Positions 1-6,181 of a stretch of DNA of 6,484 bases are shown one piece after another. The notes below the pieces were generated by a model. It did no database searches. It worked only from the letters and a program-made list of their open reading frames with translations, and was not told where the DNA came from. The stretch covers positions 1 through 6,484 of the forward strand of contig JACQVT010000709.1 of the NCBI GenBank assembly GCA_016209665.1, given 5' to 3'. A program made the position numbers and the translations under genes. This DNA comes from Planctomycetota bacterium (GTDB taxonomy: Bacteria; Planctomycetota; Phycisphaerae; UBA1845; PWPN01). How positions within the stretch are numbered: the first letter of the stretch is position 1; every line of letters starts with the position of its first letter.

Positions 1-2089
1 GCGGCTCGCGGAACTCGAACAGGAGTTCCCGCACGCCGCCCTTGTCCAGCTCGCCGATCGTGACCGTGAACAACTTGGTGTCGAAAATCTGGCCCGGCTT
101 GAGGTGGGGATCAATGCCCATCACCCCCAGCAGCATGCTGCCGGTGACGCCCGACAGGTAGGGCTTACCGTCGGGGGCCCGCACCCGAAACCGATGCCGG
201 TCGAGCACCTCGACCGTGCCCGGAGACTCCATGCAGATCAGGTCGGGCGAGAACACCAGCACGTGCCCGTGCAAGTCGCGGTACCCCAGTTCGTACTCGA
301 TGGCGGGCACGGCGTAGTAGGCCAGCACCGGCAGGTTGATGAAGAACAGGTGGTCCCCATCGCGCAGCGGGCGGTTCTGCCGAAGCACGTCGCGAACCAG
401 GAGGTCTTCCGACAGCACGCCCCGCGCGCAGACGAAACCCATACCCCAGGCGGCGAGCGCCAGCGCGGCGCCCACGACCAGGATAAGCGACCACGACACC
501 GCCGCCCGCAGCCGTCGCAACCGCACCTGGGTCTTCGCCGCCGAACCCGTGATTGCCGCCAGCCCCGCCGTCACCAGCACCACCATTCCCAGCGACGGCA
601 GATACAGGTGATGCGGCGACGCGAACACCGGCATCATGGGAGCCGTCAGGCACGCCATCCAGACGATCGGCCAGATCATGGCCCGCCGGAACCGATAGAC
701 CGCCCAGATGACCGCCAACAGCACGAGCACCGCAACGAACAGCTTGTAGAAGATCTCCGGCCGTTCGTCGAAATAGCTGCGGCCGCCGATCGGCACCACC
801 GGGATGCAGCAGAACAATCCCAGGGCGTACGTCACCACCTTGTAGACGAGGTACCTCGCGAACTCCGCACTCGCCGCGATCGGGACCATGTACGGCGGCG
901 GCGGCACGGGGAAGCCCCCCAGGGCCTGCCACCGCAACGCCATGTAAACCGCGAACACCAGCCCCATCGCCACGTGTTCCCACCGCACCCACCGCCGCCG
1001 CGACGTGCCCGCCACCGCGGGCAGGCCGATGAGCCGGTCGCCCAGCCAGCACACCAGCGGGAACAACGCCGCGTTCTCCCGACATCCCAGCGCCAAGCCA
1101 TAGCAGACCACGCAGATGACGGCGAAGACCCAGGAACCTCTCTGCCATGCGGCATGAGGCTTGGGGCTTGAGGTGAGGGGCTTGGGGCTTGAGGTGAGGG
1201 GCTTGGGGCTTGAGGCTTGAGGCTTGGGGGGCGGGCATCCCTGCCCGCCTGGTTCACCGCTTGCCGCTCGCGGATTGCGGAGCGCAATCGCCGCGTCCCC
1301 GCGTCCCTCTTCGAGTCCGAGCCTCAGAGTCGAGGACCGCGTCTCCGCGTCTTCGCTTTCTTCCCCGATTCCCGATTCCCGATTCCCGATTCCCGATGCC
1401 CGATTGCCGATTGCCGATTCCCGATTCCCAAACCACGGCGCCTGCCAGCCCGCGTGACGCGCGTAGGCCAGCAAGCCCACCAGCAGGAACAGCGTGGTCA
1501 TCAGTTCCGTCTGGCAGGCGATCCAGTAGACCGTGCCCACGTGCCCGGGATGGATCGCCATCAGGCACGCGGCCACGATCCCCCAGAACCGCCGGCCCAG
1601 GCACCGCACCGCCACCGCGCCTACCAGCATCGAGCAGCCAAAATGCCACCCCAGCGACAAGAGGTGCATCGGCAGCGGCCGCCAGTGCACCACCGTGTAC
1701 TCCGCCCGCATGATCCAGAACGCGATCGGCCGATAGAACCGCAGCCCCGCCTCCTGCCGCCCCCACAGGTCCAGCACCTCCCCCACAATCCCCAGCCGCG
1801 ACGACTCGACCGCCGATCGGTACGACCAGTCCCCCGCCTTGAGGTGCTCGAAATGGGCGTAGTCGTCCAGGTACAGCCCCGTGTTCACCGACCAGCCGTG
1901 TCCGAGGGCCACAAACAACGCCACCGCGAACACGCCTACCCCCCAGCCGGTTTGTTGGGCACAGCCTTTCTCGCGGGACGACCCGAGCCGGCCCACCTCC
2001 GATACCGAGGGGGCCGTGGAGGTAGAGACGAGCCCCTCGCCGTGTTCATCCGTGTGTCTCAAGTGGGTAATCTGGCTATCACGGTTCAC
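1..2089 (-). CDS. GT-C fold membrane glycosyltransferase (PMT/TMTC-like), C-terminus beyond window
   Basis: The minus frame is open from 2089 to base 1, about 696 codons, with the C-terminus missing. A hydrophobic helix (about residues 51-66) is followed by Y-L-D-D-Y (acidic pair at 75-76). This resembles the acidic first-loop motif of GT-C enzymes, which use polyprenyl-phosphate sugars as donors. Next come H-P-G-H-V at about 180 with a following T-E-L-M-T-T-L-F-L helix, and G-C-R-E-N-A-A-L-F-P at about 332-341. These match the HPxHVE and SKE-type loops of PMT/TMTC O-mannosyltransferases. Several more hydrophobic helices follow, then a soluble-looking tail (about residues 575-696). Residues ~221-313 are repeat-derived and look inserted. 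The start is uncertain: no ATG is in frame. GTG at 2089 overlaps the upstream stop (GTGA). GTG at 1996 would leave about 20 residues before the first helix. Transferase activity and substrate are inferred from family resemblance. Confidence 0.72.
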   Translation of the reverse strand, partial: MNRDSQITHLRHTDEHGEGLVSTSTAPSVSEVGRLGSSREKGCAQQTGWGVGVFAVALFVALGHGWSVNTGLYLDDYAHFEHLKAGDWSYRSAVESSRLGIVGEVLDLWGRQEAGLRFYRPIAFWIMRAEYTVVHWRPLPMHLLSLGWHFGCSMLVGAVAVRCLGRRFWGIVAACLMAIHPGHVGTVYWIACQTELMTTLFLLVGLLAYARHAGWQAPWFGNRESAIGNRASGIGNRESGIGEESEDAETRSSTLRLGLEEGRGDAAIALRNPRAASGEPGGQGCPPPKPQASSPKPLTSSPKPLTSSPKPHAAWQRGSWVFAVICVVCYGLALGCRENAALFPLVCWLGDRLIGLPAVAGTSRRRWVRWEHVAMGLVFAVYMALRWQALGGFPVPPPPYMVPIAASAEFARYLVYKVVTYALGLFCCIPVVPIGGRSYFDERPEIFYKLFVAVLVLLAVIWAVYRFRRAMIWPIVWMACLTAPMMPVFASPHHLYLPSLGMVVLVTAGLAAITGSAAKTQVRLRRLRAAVSWSLILVVGAALALAAWGMGFVCARGVLSEDLLVRDVLRQNRPLRDGDHLFFINLPVLAYYAVPAIEYELGYRDLHGHVLVFSPDLICMESPGTVEVLDRHRFRVRAPDGKPYLSGVTGSMLLGVMGIDPHLKPGQIFDTKLFTVTIGELDKGGVRELLFEFREP
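1160..1229. repeat. 21-bp tandem repeat
   Basis: Two identical 21-bp units lie at 1160-1180 and 1181-1201 (plus strand: CTTGGGGCTTGAGGTGAGG then GG). A third, degenerate unit follows from 1202, with further GGCTTGAGGCTTGGG words to 1229. The 21-bp period equals seven codons, and on the minus strand it encodes a repeating P-K-P-L-T-S-S peptide. Copy-number change would therefore not shift the frame. Confidence 0.85.
1230..1249. repeat. Perfect 8-bp hairpin within the mosaic
   Basis: GGCGGGCA (1230-1237) and TGCCCGCC (1242-1249) are exact inverted complements around a 4-nt loop. The hairpin lies inside coding sequence and has no T tract, so it is not a convincing terminator. It is one block of the repeat mosaic. 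Confidence 0.75.
1273..1289. repeat. Perfect 7-bp hairpin within the mosaic
   Basis: GATTGCG (1273-1279) pairs exactly with CGCAATC (1283-1289) across a 3-nt GAG loop. It lies between the 8-bp hairpin and the 34-bp dispersed repeat. It has no T tract and is coding on the minus strand. It resembles the compact palindromes of REP-like elements, but no family can be assigned by eye. Confidence 0.65.
1291..1351. repeat. 34-bp dispersed repeat, copy 1, with flanking 15-bp words
   Basis: The core at 1307-1340 begins CTCTTCGAGTCCGAG and ends GTCGAGGACCGC. It is identical to 4461-4494. Here it is bracketed by CCGCGTCCCCGCGTC (1291-1305) and CCGCGTCTCCGCGTC (1337-1351), which match at 14 of 15 positions. 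The second copy lacks these flanks. The glycosyltransferase gene reads the core on the minus strand. Confidence 0.85.
1364..1426. repeat. Nine 7-bp tandem units (CCCGATT type)
   Basis: Nine consecutive 7-bp units run from 1364 to 1426. Six are CCCGATT, one is CCCGATG and two are GCCGATT. The total of 63 bp keeps the reading frame. On the minus strand three units make seven codons, giving a G-N-R-E-S-G-I-like peptide repeat. Because 7 is not a multiple of 3, gain or loss of one unit would frameshift the rest of the glycosyltransferase gene. Confidence 0.9.
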
Positions 2090-3030
2090 GTCGGGATCCG
2101 CTCCGAAACGATGGCCCGGGGAACACCTGGCCCTTCCACGAATTCCCAAAGATCCCGACAGAAGAAATGATCGATCGTTCGGATCTGACCGCGAAGAAAT
2201 GAGTCCTCCTCCATGTTGGGCCGAATGTCACAGTAGTATACACCATCCAACGGGTTCAGCTTGATTGTGTAGGCCCGGAAATGACCGGGCAGAAAAGTTG
2301 CGTTGATGCCATACTGTCGAGGGTTGGCCGTTCGTTTCCTCTGAACGTCGTTAAGGAAGATGGCCACGTGTGGGACGCCCGAATCCGTCAGCTTACAGTA
2401 CAGGAACTTATCCATGAATATCTTGTCCAGCCGGTCCTTGCTGGACGTCTTGACGCTGCCGATGACCTTGATGACCCCATCTCCCCTTATGATCAGGTCA
2501 TGCTGATAGTTCATCCGGAACTGCTCATACCCGTCGACGACGACCGGGATCCTCACTGAACCACTCATGCAGTCCACCCCGACCTCCAAGATCAGGAGTC
2601 GGATGAGACGCTCGAAAAGGTCTCCGTTAATCTTGCGCGCCTGGTTGGACTGGCCCGCGGGAAGGGCATCTAGTGCGGCACCAATGCATTGCTGCAGAGT
2701 GTAGATGGCATTACAGATCAAAGCGCGTTCAGCAGCTTGGTTCGTCCGCAGACTGCGAGCGTCCCTGAGAATAGGCAGGAACTCACGCGTCAATCCGTCC
2801 GCCGTGTCCGCATCGAGCATCAAGGAGGTATTGATCGGCCTCGTGACGTTGTAGGAGCCGTCCTTCTTGTACTGAAAGAAACAGTACTGTTGCTCGTTCT
2901 GCGAAACGATAACCGCTTGAATGCCCCTTGAAATGAAGGCAAGGTAGCGCTGACAGAAGTCGATGTAGTGCTGCACCTTGCTGAAGTTTGCCTTGTTCGA
3001 GGCAAACTGAACGAGCGTGCTGAGCCTCAT
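2086..3030 (-). CDS. Probable type II restriction endonuclease (PD-(D/E)XK-like)
   Basis: This 314-residue protein should cut DNA at the site protected by the adjacent methyltransferase. No specificity can be read from the sequence. N-G-D-L-F-E-R-L (135-142) fits the helix with a conserved Glu that precedes the nuclease core in many type II enzymes. H-D-L-I-I (177-181) followed by I-G-S-V-K-T-S-S-K-D-R (190-200) fits the two catalytic strands: Asp178 and Lys194, with Ser192 where Glu or Asp is usual. The stretch H-V-A-I-F-L-N-D-V-Q-R (221-231) looks like a further core strand. The ATG overlaps the methyltransferase stop as ATGA, and a purine-rich GGAGAGAGAG lies just upstream. G+C is clearly lower than in the flanking genes. 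The call rests on the motif pattern plus the neighbouring methyltransferase. It could instead be a nuclease of related fold with another role. Confidence 0.72.
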   Translation of the reverse strand: MRLSTLVQFASNKANFSKVQHYIDFCQRYLAFISRGIQAVIVSQNEQQYCFFQYKKDGSYNVTRPINTSLMLDADTADGLTREFLPILRDARSLRTNQAAERALICNAIYTLQQCIGAALDALPAGQSNQARKINGDLFERLIRLLILEVGVDCMSGSVRIPVVVDGYEQFRMNYQHDLIIRGDGVIKVIGSVKTSSKDRLDKIFMDKFLYCKLTDSGVPHVAIFLNDVQRKRTANPRQYGINATFLPGHFRAYTIKLNPLDGVYYCDIRPNMEEDSFLRGQIRTIDHFFCRDLWEFVEGPGVPRAIVSERIPT

Positions 3031-3980
3031 CGAATGCTCTCTCTCCGGTCCGCGGTCCGGCGGTCAAACTCGATCCATTCTTCAATGGACATGCGCCGGA
3101 CGTTCTCAATGCGATTGACCGCCCACTCGTTGTATTGCGGGCTGAGTTCACAGCCCAGCCATCGTCGGTTCAATTGCTCCGCGACCACCAGTGTCGTCCC
3201 CGAACCCGAAAATGGGTCCAGAACCGTCTGCCCCTTACCGGAGGCGGCCAGGACGAGTCGTCGGAGCAACTCCTCGGGTTTCTGGGTGGGATGTGGCGTT
3301 TTCTCCCCCATGCCGTTGCAGGTCGTCGGAATCTCGATGACGTCCTTGGGTTTTGCGCCCCGTGGATTGGGTATCCAGTCCTCCCTCTGGTCACCATTGC
3401 CGTATTGGCTCGTTGCGGCTTGGGGGTGCGATGGGTACCTCAGCGTGTGCCGTCCATAGGGAATCCGCACCTGATCCACGTTCAATCTGAAGCGGTCCGA
3501 CTTGCGGAAGTGCAAGATGCTCTCGTGGGACCTTCCCCAGTCGTTGCCGAGGTTTGCCTTATTCCGGTAGTGCCATATGAGCCAGCGGCAGGATCGAAAC
3601 AGCTTCGACGCGGGATGCTTCAAATCGGCCAGAATCTCCGAAAAACCGCAGATGTACAGCGAACCAGCCGCAGTCAGGACGCGAGCGGCCTGGCTAATCC
3701 ACTTCATGGACCATTCGATGTACCGTTCCTGGGACTCGAACGTATCCCATTCGGCCTTGTTGATGTTGTACGGCGGGTCAGCGAACACCATGTCTACCGA
3801 GGAGTGGGCAAGAGAAGCCAGCCAATCGAGCGAGTCACCTTGCCAAAGTTGCCCGTGTGAATGCGCATAGTAGAGCTGAAAGCCGGTCTCTACCGGCCTG
3901 CCTGCCGCCACTTTCCCCGCCGTGGTGGTAGACCGGTCGAACAGCAGATTCTGTACTGGTTTCGGACGCTTAACAGGCAT
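3027..3980 (-). CDS. DNA amino-methyltransferase, beta class (probably N6-adenine), of an R-M system
   Basis: This 317-residue protein transfers methyl from S-adenosylmethionine to an exocyclic amino group of a DNA base, shielding sites from the partner nuclease. G-D-S-L-D-W-L (48-54) leads into the catalytic D-P-P-Y-N (68-72). T-Q-K-P (232-235) is the motif X region, and D-P-F-S-G-S-G-T-T (255-263) is the SAM-binding motif I, followed by G-C-E-L-S (276-280). The order, catalytic motif first and SAM motif last, defines the beta class, with the target-recognition part in about residues 120-225. DPPY favours N6-adenine over N4-cytosine. The frame is open to an ATG at 4172, but residues before M-P-V-K-R-P have no methyltransferase character, and a -10-like box sits 8-13 bases before 3980. 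The gene ends in an ATGA overlap with the endonuclease. No controller-protein gene is present. Confidence 0.9.
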   Translation of the reverse strand: MPVKRPKPVQNLLFDRSTTTAGKVAAGRPVETGFQLYYAHSHGQLWQGDSLDWLASLAHSSVDMVFADPPYNINKAEWDTFESQERYIEWSMKWISQAARVLTAAGSLYICGFSEILADLKHPASKLFRSCRWLIWHYRNKANLGNDWGRSHESILHFRKSDRFRLNVDQVRIPYGRHTLRYPSHPQAATSQYGNGDQREDWIPNPRGAKPKDVIEIPTTCNGMGEKTPHPTQKPEELLRRLVLAASGKGQTVLDPFSGSGTTLVVAEQLNRRWLGCELSPQYNEWAVNRIENVRRMSIEEWIEFDRRTADRRESIR

Positions 3981-4183
3981 CGGACGTATGATACAGTAGC
4001 GCCCGAATGCACGCCAGACCGTCAGGCTGACCGGCTCCCTGCCGTCTTGTGTGTCGACATCAAGGCGCTTTCGTGGGAAGCCTCGGTCGGCCGGCAATTC
4101 TTGTCGAAGGCCATCTTGATCACCATCCGCTGGCGAGGTAGGGTGTACGCCGCGGTTCTCGAAACTCTGCACCGGATACGTCT
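3981..4183. other. Divergent intergenic region
   Basis: These 203 bases separate the minus-strand methyltransferase from the plus-strand cytochrome operon and must carry both promoters. The part next to the methyltransferase contains the -10-like box described separately. No tRNA, terminator or convincing operator is visible. Short open frames cross it (for example 34 codons ending at 4022 on the minus strand), but they have no recognisable motif or ribosome site. I see no clear promoter for the cytochrome gene. Confidence 0.5.
3988..3993 (-). promoter_or_regulatory. Possible -10 box for the methyltransferase
   Basis: On the minus strand TATCAT (5 of 6 matches to TATAAT) ends seven bases before the ATG at 3980. 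A start site at normal spacing would fall on or next to the ATG, and no Shine-Dalgarno sequence precedes it. This fits a leaderless transcript. No good -35 hexamer is seen at 16-18 bp spacing, so the box is only suggestive. Confidence 0.35.
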
Positions 4184-5716
4184 ATGCTCAGCAGCGCGCT
4201 CCCGCCAGTCGACGGCTCCCATCGCATCATCGGGATGTGGCTCGGCCTGGGGCTGATGTGGGCCGGAATCGCCGGCGAGGCGGTCGGCGCGGACCGCGGC
4301 GCCCTGTGCGCCGATTGCCACCAGGCCCAGGGCGAGCAGTTGGCGAACTCCGTCCACGCGGCCGCCGGCATCGACTGCCGGGCCTGCCACGGCGGGGCGT
4401 CGAGCTATCCGGTTGCCCCGGCGATGATGAACCGCTATCGCGCCGCCGCCGAGGCCGCCGCTCTTCGAGTCCGAGCCTCAGAGTCGAGGACCGCCAGCCA
4501 ACCCTACACCGATCGGTTCGACCACGGCCCCGATTTCAAGGGCAAAGCCGCCCGCCGCGACATCCCCGAGCGCTGCGGAACCTGCCATTCCGACGTCGCC
4601 AGGATGAATCCCTACGGCCTGGCCACCGATCAATGGGCCCAGTACAAGCTCAGTGGGCACGGCCGCGCCCTCTATGAGCAGGGAAACGACCGCGTCGCCG
4701 TCTGCACCGATTGCCACGGCATCCACGAGATCCGCCAGCCCAAGGATTCCGCCAGCAGCGTCTACCCCAGCAACATCCCCGCCACCTGCGGCCGCTGCCA
4801 CGCCGATCCCGAGGCCATGAGGGGCTCGGGCCGCAGCCCCCACGTGGTCGAGGAATACCGCGACAGCGTGCACGGCCGGGGCCTGCTCGAACAGGGCGAC
4901 ACCGGCATGCCCACGTGTGCCACCTGCCACGGCAGCCACTCGGCGATACCCCCCGGCTTCCGCGACGTCGGGCACGTCTGCGGCCGCTGCCACCAGCAGG
5001 AGGAGAAGCACTTCCTCGAGAGCGTCCACGCCAAGTTCGACGGCTTCCCCCGCTGCGTGGTCTGCCACACCCGCCGGGTGGACCTGCGAGACCATCGCAT
5101 CACGAAGATGATCGGCTCCCCCGACGCGATGGAGAAGACCGCCGCCGCCGTGGCCGCCACCATGCCCGCGGCCACGTTCGACGATCCGGCCGCCCTCGCC
5201 GCGTTCAACGCCAAACATGAACCGCCCGTCGAGCGCTTCGGCCTGTTGTGCCAGCGGTGTCACAACGCCACTCGTGGGGTCGGCCACCGGATGTTTTTCG
5301 GCGATCTCGATCAGCAGGCCGTCCACCGAGGCGACGAGATCTATTCGCTGGTTCGCCGCTCTGAACTGCGCTATGGCCTGACCGCCCGCCGCGTCAACGA
5401 ACTGCAACGCGGTGTCCTGCTGCTCAAGGACGAGGCCATGATGCTCGAGGAACTGCGGACGATGGTCGTCGGGCTCGGGCCGCTCCAGCACACGCTGGAC
5501 CCCAAGAAGATCGGCGAGGCCGTCGCCGCTTTCGACGCTCAGGCCGCCCAGATCGATCAATCGCTCGACAGCAAGGTCAAGGCCCTGCGGCTGCGGTACT
5601 GGGCCTTGATCCCGATGTGGGCGTTTGTGGCGGTGTTCGTCGGTGCCCTGTGGACCAAGTACCAGCAGCTCAAGGCGGCAATGGTCATCCATGCACCGTC
5701 CGAACACGGGAGGTAG
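4184..5716 (+). CDS. Nonahaem c-type cytochrome with C-terminal membrane anchor
   Basis: This 510-residue protein carries nine CxxCH motifs, at 42, 65, 131, 174, 202, 245, 266, 291 and 356. It should hold nine covalent haems on the outer face of the membrane. An N-terminal hydrophobic signal (about 17-36, ending A-V-G-A) supports export, and a helix at about 473-490 anchors the C-terminus. Repeated S-x-H motifs (His58, 159, 230, 282) lie between successive CxxCH pairs and probably supply distal axial ligands. Residues 361-470 are mostly helical with no further haem site. An in-frame TAG at 4139 limits the start to ATG 4184 or ATG 4235. The former is used, although neither has a ribosome site. 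Six bases separate it from the Rieske gene, so it probably replaces cytochrome c1 in a bc-type complex. Codons 93-104 come from a dispersed DNA repeat. Confidence 0.92.
   Translation: MLSSALPPVDGSHRIIGMWLGLGLMWAGIAGEAVGADRGALCADCHQAQGEQLANSVHAAAGIDCRACHGGASSYPVAPAMMNRYRAAAEAAALRVRASESRTASQPYTDRFDHGPDFKGKAARRDIPERCGTCHSDVARMNPYGLATDQWAQYKLSGHGRALYEQGNDRVAVCTDCHGIHEIRQPKDSASSVYPSNIPATCGRCHADPEAMRGSGRSPHVVEEYRDSVHGRGLLEQGDTGMPTCATCHGSHSAIPPGFRDVGHVCGRCHQQEEKHFLESVHAKFDGFPRCVVCHTRRVDLRDHRITKMIGSPDAMEKTAAAVAATMPAATFDDPAALAAFNAKHEPPVERFGLLCQRCHNATRGVGHRMFFGDLDQQAVHRGDEIYSLVRRSELRYGLTARRVNELQRGVLLLKDEAMMLEELRTMVVGLGPLQHTLDPKKIGEAVAAFDAQAAQIDQSLDSKVKALRLRYWALIPMWAFVAVFVGALWTKYQQLKAAMVIHAPSEHGR
4461..4494. 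repeat. 34-bp dispersed repeat, copy 2
   Basis: This is identical to 1307-1340 over 34 bases. It lies in the linker between the second and third haem motifs of the cytochrome gene and is translated on the plus strand as L-R-V-R-A-S-E-S-R-T-A (residues 94-104). The flanking 15-bp CCGCGTC words and the tandem repeats of copy 1 are absent, so the 34-bp core can move or persist alone. Confidence 0.9.
5708..5713 (+). promoter_or_regulatory. Ribosome binding site of the Rieske gene
   Basis: GGGAGG lies nine bases before the ATG at 5723 and overlaps the last codons of the cytochrome gene. It fixes the start and suggests translational coupling. Confidence 0.8.
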
Positions 5717-5722
5717 ACGATC

Positions 5723-6166
5723 ATGTCCGAGATGGATGCTCAACCGCCGGTGTCGCGTCGAAGCCTGCTCGATCACGTGATCGCGCTGTGCGGGACGGTC
5801 ACCGGTGTCGCCCTCGTCGGCCCGGCCGTGGCCTATCTCTGGCCCGTGACCAAGGCCGGACCGGTCAAGAGCCGCGAGGAGGTCGGCGATGCCGCAGGTT
5901 GGGCACCCTGGACCGCCCGCAAGGCCAGCATCGCCGGCAAGCCGGTCCTCATCGTCCGTACCGACAAGGGGTTCATCGCCCTGTCCGCCGTCTGCACCCA
6001 CCTTGGCTGCCTGGTGGAGTACGACGCGGCCAAGAAGGCGATCGCCTGCCCGTGCCACGGTGCGTGGTTTGACCTCAACGGCCAGGTCACCGGCGGGCCG
6101 CCGCCCCGTCCGCTGCCCGCCTACGGCGTTTCCGAAGTGCAGGGCAAGGTGTTCGTCTCCGTGTAG
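5723..6166 (+). CDS. Rieske 2Fe-2S protein of a cytochrome bc-type complex
   Basis: This 147-residue protein carries the Rieske cluster that takes the first electron from quinol at the outer quinol-oxidation site. C-T-H-L-G-C (91-96) and C-P-C-H-G (109-113) are the two cluster-binding boxes. By analogy with known Rieske proteins, Cys91, His93, Cys109 and His112 are ligands, and Cys96-Cys111 form the stabilising disulfide. G-G-P-P-P-R-P-L-P (124-132) is the proline loop. An N-terminal S-R-R-S-L-L (11-16) with a hydrophobic helix (about 18-40) fits a twin-arginine signal anchor, as is usual for folded Rieske proteins. It lies between the nonahaem cytochrome and cytochrome b genes with short spacers, so one transcript is likely. 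Such genes are named petA or qcrA elsewhere. The exact complex type cannot be settled here. Confidence 0.95.
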   Translation: MSEMDAQPPVSRRSLLDHVIALCGTVTGVALVGPAVAYLWPVTKAGPVKSREEVGDAAGWAPWTARKASIAGKPVLIVRTDKGFIALSAVCTHLGCLVEYDAAKKAIACPCHGAWFDLNGQVTGGPPPRPLPAYGVSEVQGKVFVSV

Positions 6167-6167
6167 T

Positions 6168-6172
6168 GGGAG
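6168..6172 (+). promoter_or_regulatory. Ribosome binding site supporting a GTG start of cytochrome b
   Basis: GGGAG lies nine bases before GTG 6182, directly after the Rieske stop. No ATG is nearby in frame before codon 25, so this site decides the start. Confidence 0.65.
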
Positions 6173-6181
6173 AGCTTCGTT

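Larger units (their letters stand above)
1151..1430. other. Composite repeat mosaic inserted in frame in the glycosyltransferase gene
   Basis: This stretch is built almost wholly from simple blocks: a 21-bp tandem repeat, two perfect hairpins, a 34-bp dispersed repeat flanked by near-identical 15-bp words, and nine 7-bp units. The protein on either side (…W-F-G-N before, W-Q-R-G-S-W-V-F after) reads as an ordinary loop between membrane helices. In between, the minus frame encodes a low-complexity hydrophilic stretch rich in G, N, R, E, S, K and P. No stop codon occurs in that frame. The boundaries are estimated from where membrane-protein sequence resumes. No transposase gene or clear target-site duplication is visible, so this is a passive, repeat-derived insert rather than an autonomous element. 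Confidence 0.7.

Noticed and set aside
104..1171. Long open frames on the plus strand and in another minus frame across the glycosyltransferase
   Set aside because: Their products are rich in H, R, P and Q or in G, R and A with no domain. The minus frame given in the features encodes clear membrane helices and GT-C motifs across the same span.
1230..1249. Rho-independent terminator
   Set aside because: The stem is perfect, but there is no T tract on either strand and it lies inside an open reading frame.
1157..1430. CRISPR array
   Set aside because: The repeats are 7 and 21 bp in direct tandem with no unique spacers, no cas gene is present, and the region is coding.
3882..3897. GCCGGT/ACCGGC hairpin in the 5' part of the methyltransferase gene
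   Set aside because: A 6-bp stem in high-GC coding sequence is expected by chance, and nothing nearby suggests autoregulation.
4022..4123. Small minus-strand open frame of about 34 codons upstream of the methyltransferase (possible controller or leader peptide)
   Set aside because: It has no ribosome site, no helix-turn-helix pattern and no recognisable motif, and it is too short for a controller protein.
3981..4172. N-terminal extension of the methyltransferase to ATG 4172
   Set aside because: The 64 extra residues have no methyltransferase features, and the -10-like box and normal family length favour ATG 3980.
4174..4186. GATACGTCT before ATG 4184 as a -10 box, resembling ATACGTC before the methyltransferase start
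   Set aside because: It matches the -10 consensus poorly and has no -35. The shared ATACGTC word is too short to mean much.
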